Below, piece by piece: positions 31,201-35,389 of a DNA stretch of 35,389 nt. The position numbers and the translations under genes were made by a program. Every line of letters begins with the position of its first letter. Position 1 is the stretch's first letter. The DNA is from an uncultured Ruminococcus sp. (GTDB taxonomy: Bacteria > Bacillota > Clostridia > Oscillospirales > Acutalibacteraceae): the NCBI GenBank assembly GCA_902776375.1, contig CACYPV010000033.1, positions 1 through 35,389 of the forward strand, written 5' to 3'. The notes under the pieces were generated by a model. That model saw only the letters and a program-made list of their open reading frames with translations. It did not search any database and had not been told where the DNA came from.

Positions 31201-34041
31201 ATTATTTCCACAGGCTACCGCAACACTTATGTAGGTGAATACGCTACCGAATGGGCGGTTTATACTCAGAGCGCAACTAAGGGAACATTTAATTTCTTGG
31301 GTTATATTTCTTCCTCAATGCTCTATTTGAACAAAATTGATAACCGTTTAAACTATGACGGCGGCGATTCTACCGCCGACGGAAAAATGAGCGACTCGCG
31401 ATTCTTTAATACGTATAATACGTTAGCGGCAAGCTATAACGGTGTTCCTGCCATTATCTCTTATGAAGAAGATATTTTCAATAATTCAAAGGATAAGGCT
31501 AACCGTTCAGACGGTAAGTGGTTCTATTCAAACGGTAAGGATAAGATTCAGGCTAACATTGAAATTCAGTACGCAAACACTACCTCTATTCCCGCGCTGA
31601 ACAGCCCTTCATGGACAACTGAGTCCGAATATGTTGCCGGTTATCTCGGAGAAAGCAACACCGGCAAATACACCGGATGCTCCGCTTACTTTACAAACAC
31701 AACTCCGAATATCATAGGTAAAAGAGGTTCGGGAGAAGTTTTGGTTGACAACAACAAGTACTTTACCTTCCAGGCGAAGGCTGACGGTAAGTGGGTATTT
31801 GCCGGATGGGTTCGTAGAAACTCACAGGGCGAGCTTGACAGCATTGAAAGCGAAAACGGTCTCGGCCATTCAAATATCTCCGCGAACGATACCTACATCG
31901 CGCGCTTCGTTAAGGCAAGTTCGGGCAGCTTGGTTGTATCGCATAACATTGAACAAACAACCATCAGCGGTGTGAATTACTTTGGTACCGGTACGCCCAG
32001 CATTACCGCGACTCTTTGCGACGATGTGGCAGGTAATACAGCTACAGCAGGCGTAGATGCAAGAACGGTTACAGACGGTTCAGATATTTCTCTTAACGAT
32101 TGGATGGCAAACAATACTTATGTTCAAAATAAGTATGTTAAGATTACGCTTTCCACAGAAGAGGATGAAGATTGTACATGGCACGATACCGTATCTAAAA
32201 CAAAGGGTTACGATATTACCGTAAACTCGAAAAATGCTACATCTGCTGTTTACAAGCTATCTGATATTGCCGACGCAGGTACAACCGCTATCAGATTTGT
32301 AACTCACCTTACCAAGACGGTATATACTTATAATTATGAAATTACTTATAATTATACAAGCCGTTTCTGGGGCGCTCAGTCTTTCAAGGTAACAGGTACT
32401 GTTCCAAGTGATTTGGTTGCATCTTCATACTATTCAGGCAAAAAAGCTACTGCAAAGCTGCTTCCTTCGTTTATCGAGTCAAAAACTCCATTTGAAAAGA
32501 ATATCAGACAGTCTATTAACTGGAACTACACTGAGTCGGCTATTACTTTGTCAAACGGAACTACAGTCAACGCAATGGTTAACAATGCCGCGACAGTATC
32601 CGGCACAACGTACACAATGACTGCTACCGTAAACTCCGGTAATGTTATTGACGACGTTGCTCACGGAGAGTTTAAGCTTCCGTACGCGTTTAACCGTGAC
32701 GACGATATGTCCGCTACAAAGTCGACAACATTTGCCAGCTCAGATGCTACAACCTCTAATGGTACTGAGATTATTTTCAGCGAAGCTGACTTTGCTTCAA
32801 AGACAGTTGATACCCAGTATTACAAGCTGTTCCAGTATGACAACAGCATTTCAGATGGCGGAGAAGGCTCGCTTGTATATGACTATAAATTGGTAGTTGC
32901 TGCTCCTTATGTATATAAGAACGCGGCTAAGCACTATACTACTGCTTACGGCACAAGAACTATGTCAGGTACTTGGACAGCCGATCAATTAACTGCTGCT
33001 GGATATGTACTATCAGATGAAACAGGAACATCCTATACCTATTATGATGATGAACATGTTTCACATACAGCTACTTCCGTAATTTATTACAAGAATAAAC
33101 ACGGAGATGACTTTGACGGAAAGATTGAGTATTTTGAGCACCGCGGTAACTACTATCTCACTACACCTTATCAGAAGATGGATGGTTATACCCTTGCCGG
33201 CGCTACAAAGTATTATTTCACACGCTGGGATGTTTACACAACCGATATGAGTTATGTGGCTTCAAGTTACCACACTCACTTCAATCTGAGCGCTTATGAG
33301 GATTATATTATTATTCCGAAATATGAAAGCACAGAGCCTGTAACTGCTAATTCTTCATCAACTGAAACTTCTGCTTCAATCACTTACCTCGGCGATTCAC
33401 GTAACCAGTGGAACAATGGCGGCGCAGGTAATTACCAGCAAGTTACCAAATACAATGACGCGCTTACCAAGGGCGATAAGCTGTTAGCTGACTTCGGACT
33501 TTCATTTGAGCATAAAGGTGAAAAGCTTTACTCTATGAAGAATAAAGCTGAAGGCGGCAAGGATGTAAAGATTGGTATTGTAATTGAAAGACTTAAAGCT
33601 GTTGAAAGCGTAGCCGGAGTTGTTCAAACAGAGGGTACCTACTACGCAAACAAGTATAAGGATACTTATACTACAGATCAGACCAATCTGGAAAACTATA
33701 TTAAGTGGAAAATGGATGTTGCCGGAGGCAGCAATACAAAGTCGGATAATGTTCAGGGACGTAATTACTACGCTATCGGTTCAAATGTTGACGGCTTCGG
33801 AGCTAAATTCAATACTAACCAGGCTACCGGCTCAACAACCGATTTGCTCGGATTTACTCAGGTTATCGATAACTACAACCGCTTACAGTTCTTCCATACA
33901 ATCACAAAGCTAAATGATAATCCCTCACAGGTCGATCAGTCAGGCTTTGCGTTCAGAGCAATCGCGTTTATTGACATTGACGGAACACTCACATTGTCTG
34001 ACCCGGTTTACTTCACAGTTTACGATTCTGCTAACAGATAA
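28294..34041 (+). CDS. Giant secreted protein of unknown function (1915 residues)
   Basis: The ATG at 28294 has GGAGGT upstream. A signal peptide spans about 1-35 (SVISVLLAVCMLISCMTAAM). The mature part is Asn/Thr/Tyr-rich beta-sheet protein with no repeat longer than a domain and no LPXTG, dockerin, SLH or membrane anchor. Modules at about 185-260 and 315-385 (YYVVGMFEDGSDFFGVDAW, then GTYSYKVVKV with EEWFP) resemble X25/CBM26-like starch-binding folds. Residues 1155-1208 (KWVFAGWVRRNSQGE, then YIARFVKA) resemble an InlB-type B-repeat. These are weak, eye-level resemblances. The first third is richer in A/T than the rest. A 52-residue Gly-rich peptide gene follows 19 bases after the stop, so the two are probably co-transcribed. 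Confidence 0.8.
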   Translation: MKTKIKRHSRSVISVLLAVCMLISCMTAAMIATDAAKVTDSAVGAKENSEALGNWSDNGKDWAAIYANWNASTGKSSDWVQHPNMTWNSSESQFEYTYTMRSGQFFEFKILSNYSNNSGKWYGQNSTSDWISGSADSSAGLKEDGNNIPMWTMNSNTGKVTVKIMAKPSNNRVYVHQSATGTEKSLKLSGNFGSGLGNEDLNWGNYNNTSWTMTNNGNGTVSYTLENLAQRNGTGDTDTDRYRFTILKSNEWNRDDSFTTSSSVYTDTSTYISSQATLDNYGPCVKFKLSTAADVTITYDFIDGWVKINAVVADVVKYYVVGMFEDGSDFFGVDAWATDTSKNELTGDGTTKSITFREGLYQGTYSYKVVKVTNGVVGNEEWFPSGEGNNKEIEVNENCQSLTFSFDTSTETPSAKATYPATPTPSGSWVAGDKYTSTGAQNSNQKVADTPNIGSTSTNWKYVWNTNNGGPGTDGSKTPITLVKNSNNGYWADVTTQVESCTNNSSNFYFALSDNNSNGGIKGDKNEKINTIKNGKGKENKVVMYTSDGSPAFTVEMTDHGSVSNNANFPFIYNVDWTKITNIGVMAYYSGSGAVDYQFYFKEAAAPPTPTGPKLVKIYAKNGSLRDATYNRFTKLADTQIDNTITYPEGYTPESGSEASVTHNVAYGDSDYDYAVNVPVGSTITLTTQLKTDDDNLDFGDPFAETHYLKAYSMNGKTYKVFTPSDGVNGLYTQTWTIPEDWEDDYVEITPIYYMQDSSLTKTFYIEGYSGNVQSNWGNLLSVYPYYENKNDKDNAFGGYPGQPMLYWGGKYQMEIPLTVDGSIGGAQVKGLTLHNSYWDLLHRGLDAKCKTGHRQTYDYDDFYKIYKEKNPDTIYFWFKFRDSHDNFADTGEAEASHKTYDSDDDYEVYTFASANQTVTLDNVNDWNGTELVTDYYLRQTDVFGNLIDTDDCSGYDGTTESLNGNELLIISTGYRNTYVGEYATEWAVYTQSATKGTFNFLGYISSSMLYLNKIDNRLNYDGGDSTADGKMSDSRFFNTYNTLAASYNGVPAIISYEEDIFNNSKDKANRSDGKWFYSNGKDKIQANIEIQYANTTSIPALNSPSWTTESEYVAGYLGESNTGKYTGCSAYFTNTTPNIIGKRGSGEVLVDNNKYFTFQAKADGKWVFAGWVRRNSQGELDSIESENGLGHSNISANDTYIARFVKASSGSLVVSHNIEQTTISGVNYFGTGTPSITATLCDDVAGNTATAGVDARTVTDGSDISLNDWMANNTYVQNKYVKITLSTEEDEDCTWHDTVSKTKGYDITVNSKNATSAVYKLSDIADAGTTAIRFVTHLTKTVYTYNYEITYNYTSRFWGAQSFKVTGTVPSDLVASSYYSGKKATAKLLPSFIESKTPFEKNIRQSINWNYTESAITLSNGTTVNAMVNNAATVSGTTYTMTATVNSGNVIDDVAHGEFKLPYAFNRDDDMSATKSTTFASSDATTSNGTEIIFSEADFASKTVDTQYYKLFQYDNSISDGGEGSLVYDYKLVVAAPYVYKNAAKHYTTAYGTRTMSGTWTADQLTAAGYVLSDETGTSYTYYDDEHVSHTATSVIYYKNKHGDDFDGKIEYFEHRGNYYLTTPYQKMDGYTLAGATKYYFTRWDVYTTDMSYVASSYHTHFNLSAYEDYIIIPKYESTEPVTANSSSTETSASITYLGDSRNQWNNGGAGNYQQVTKYNDALTKGDKLLADFGLSFEHKGEKLYSMKNKAEGGKDVKIGIVIERLKAVESVAGVVQTEGTYYANKYKDTYTTDQTNLENYIKWKMDVAGGSNTKSDNVQGRNYYAIGSNVDGFGAKFNTNQATGSTTDLLGFTQVIDNYNRLQFFHTITKLNDNPSQVDQSGFAFRAIAFIDIDGTLTLSDPVYFTVYDSANR

Positions 34042-34060
34042 TCGAGAGGAGGAATTAATT

Positions 34061-34219
34061 ATGAATAAGAAAAAATATCTTTCACCTGAATTCGATTTTT
34101 TGAAATTCAAAATCAATGATAACATTTGTTACAGCGATACCGAAGGAGGTGCCGGCGCCGGCGGATGGGGCGGCGGCGCCGGTAGCGACGGCGGCGAAGG
34201 TGGTCCCGGCGAGGATTAA
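34061..34219 (+). CDS. 52-residue peptide with Gly-rich C-terminus
   Basis: The ATG at 34061 follows a strong GAGAGGAGG. The peptide starts MNKKKYLSPEFDFLKFKIND, has NICYSDTE in the middle, and ends in a tail of 24 residues made mostly of Gly with Ala, Trp, Ser, Asp and Glu (GGAGAGGWGGGAG, ending GPGED). There is no signal peptide. A conserved-looking front half (YxSPEFxxxxF...DNIxxS) followed by a low-complexity tail is a layout seen in small peptides of gut Clostridia, and also in leader-core precursors. No modifying enzyme is encoded nearby, so a RiPP role is only a possibility. It lies in the same transcription unit as the giant secreted protein. Confidence 0.7.
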   Translation: MNKKKYLSPEFDFLKFKINDNICYSDTEGGAGAGGWGGGAGSDGGEGGPGED

Positions 34220-34236
34220 AAAATCTTAATAAAAAA

Positions 34237-34264
34237 GTACAGGCAGTCTTTGTGCTGCCTGTAC
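34237..34264. terminator. Hairpin after the Gly-rich peptide gene
   Basis: GTACAGGCAG and CTGCCTGTAC form a perfect 10-bp stem with an 8-base loop. On the plus strand it is followed by CATTATTTG, a poor U-tract, so read-through into the dockerin gene is likely. On the minus strand it is followed by TTTTTT. It may be an attenuator rather than a full stop. Confidence 0.6.
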
Positions 34265-34290
34265 CATTATTTGAAGAAAGAATGATAATT

Positions 34291-35196
34291 ATGAAAAAAG
34301 GATATATTTCTTTCATTTCTGTTTTGTTATCAGCTATAATCCTGCTGGCTGCGTCGATAACCTCTTTTAGTGCCGAGGTTTTGTATACCGACGGTGACTA
34401 TACCTACGCGGATGTTGATCAGGATTATGTTTATTTGTACGGTTATTCGGGCGCTTCGTCTATCCTTGAAGTTCCCAATAACTATAACGGCAGAGAGGTT
34501 TCGGGTATTAGCAATTTTGCGTTTTATCAGAATGATAAAATTGATAAAATTGATTTTTCCGCAACTGCTTCAAGATTTGATTATATTGGAATGAAGAGTT
34601 TCGCGCAAAGCGCTTTGAGCGGAAAACTTGTTTTGCCATCGTCTATTCGTACACTGGGTTACGGCGCTTTTGAAGATTGCAATGCTCTGACTGACGTTGA
34701 GTTTTATTCTTTGCTCAAGACTATTCCCGAGCAGTGCTTTTATTCATGTGATTCGCTTGAAACCGTAATTCTTCCAATCAATGTGGAAACAATTGATAAC
34801 AGAGCGTTTGCTGATTGTCCTAATCTCGGTGATATATATTTTACCAAGAGCGTCAGGAATATCAGCCCTTCGGCTTTTTTGGATTCTTATTATGTTGTTT
34901 TTCATGTTTATAAAAACTCATTCGCTCACCAATACGCCGTAGATAATAACATCCCATACATTTTGCTCGACGGCGTGAAGCTCGGCGATGCTAACGGCGA
35001 CGGCATTGTAAACATCAACGACGTCACCGCTATTCAGCAGCATCTTGCGGAGTATGTTTCCCTTGAAGGCATTTTCCTGCACGCTGCGGACGCTGATCAA
35101 AACGGCGAAGTGAAAATCGACGACGCGACACTGTTGCAGGAATTCCTTGCGGAATACACTGTCGGTCACCCCGTCGGTGAAGTTATGACACAATAA
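34291..35196 (+). CDS. Secreted BspA-like LRR protein with C-terminal type I dockerin
   Basis: The ATG at 34291 starts a signal peptide (KKGYISFISVLLSAIILLAA, cleavage near residue 27); its ribosome site (GAAGAAAG) is weak. The 301-residue protein has BspA-type leucine-rich repeats over about 40-220 (VSGISNFAFYQNDKIDKIDF, IRTLGYGAFEDCNALTDV, VETIDNRAFADCPNLGDI). A type I dockerin occupies 229-301, with two Ca-binding loops: DANGDGIVNIND (from 233) and DADQNGEVKIDD (from 267). Dockerins bind cohesins on scaffoldins, so this protein is likely displayed on a cellulosome-like or amylosome-like complex, with the LRR part offering a binding surface. No cohesin gene is in the window. Confidence 0.9.
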   Translation: MKKGYISFISVLLSAIILLAASITSFSAEVLYTDGDYTYADVDQDYVYLYGYSGASSILEVPNNYNGREVSGISNFAFYQNDKIDKIDFSATASRFDYIGMKSFAQSALSGKLVLPSSIRTLGYGAFEDCNALTDVEFYSLLKTIPEQCFYSCDSLETVILPINVETIDNRAFADCPNLGDIYFTKSVRNISPSAFLDSYYVVFHVYKNSFAHQYAVDNNIPYILLDGVKLGDANGDGIVNINDVTAIQQHLAEYVSLEGIFLHAADADQNGEVKIDDATLLQEFLAEYTVGHPVGEVMTQ

Positions 35197-35207
35197 GATT
35201 TTTGAGC

Positions 35208-35231
35208 GGCAGGCGGTTGCTTGCCCGTTTT
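35208..35231 (+). terminator. Probable terminator after the LRR-dockerin gene
   Basis: GGCAGGC and GCTTGCC pair (one G-U) around GGTT, followed by CGTTTTGTTG. It begins 12 bases after the stop. From here to the window end no gene is seen. Confidence 0.6.
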
Positions 35232-35389
35232 GTTGTGTAATTCTGAATCTATTTCGACAGCTTTATAATAAAAGGATCAGAAAAAGAAAGGTAACCGCTC
35301 AACAATCACCCCTCTGTTCAAGCACGGACAAACATGAGATAATGTAACCGGGCAAAACAGTCCCCAAAAGTGCAATGGAGTAAATTGGA

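Overview
The window looks like chromosomal accessory DNA from an anaerobic gut or rumen Clostridium-class bacterium close to Ruminococcus. The evidence is a type I dockerin fused to BspA-like leucine-rich repeats, Gram-positive sortase and pilin genes, strong AGGAGG-type ribosome sites, and TTGACA/TATAAT promoters. The species cannot be named from sequence alone.

Layout. (1) 1-560: the N-terminus of an IS transposase cut by the window edge, and a decayed Cys-rich KTR gene. (2) 559-4449, minus strand: a MATE transporter, two small membrane proteins (one frameshifted), a lipoprotein and a LacI-family regulator. A consensus promoter with a LacI-like palindrome lies in front. (3) About 4.7-9.65 kb: a compact mobile element ending beside tRNA-Trp. 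It carries an origin-like repeat block, a P4-type primase/helicase, an excisionase, an HTH protein, a frameshifted repressor and a tyrosine integrase with an HTH inserted in it. (4) 10.1-13.1 kb: a nitrilase-family hydrolase, then a membrane protein/ECF sigma factor operon. (5) 13.1-13.8 kb: non-coding DNA full of repeats. (6) 13.9-24.6 kb, plus strand: a sortase-assembled pilus locus with two class B sortases, a signal-peptidase-like protein lacking both catalytic residues (as in streptococcal SipA), an FctA-like major pilin, a basal-pilin-like protein, and a 1960-residue tip-adhesin candidate with a fibro-slime domain and a VPTG sorting signal. (7) 25.0-28.1 kb: an integrase broken by a 1-base frameshift and containing a 27-bp duplication, then two AraC-family regulators. 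(8) 28.3-35.2 kb: a 1915-residue secreted protein of unknown function, a 52-residue peptide with a glycine-rich tail, and a secreted LRR-dockerin protein.

How the genes may work together. The pilus block resembles the streptococcal FCT locus in content: a class B pilin polymerase, a SipA-like helper, an FctA-type shaft, a proline-rich base subunit, a large tip protein and nearby AraC regulators. The secreted block downstream places two extracellular proteins and a small peptide in one orientation. A role at the cell surface, in substrate or host attachment, is a reasonable inference but is not shown by sequence. The most notable observations are the catalytically dead signal peptidase homologue in a clostridial pilus locus, and the giant secreted protein/Gly-rich peptide/dockerin trio.
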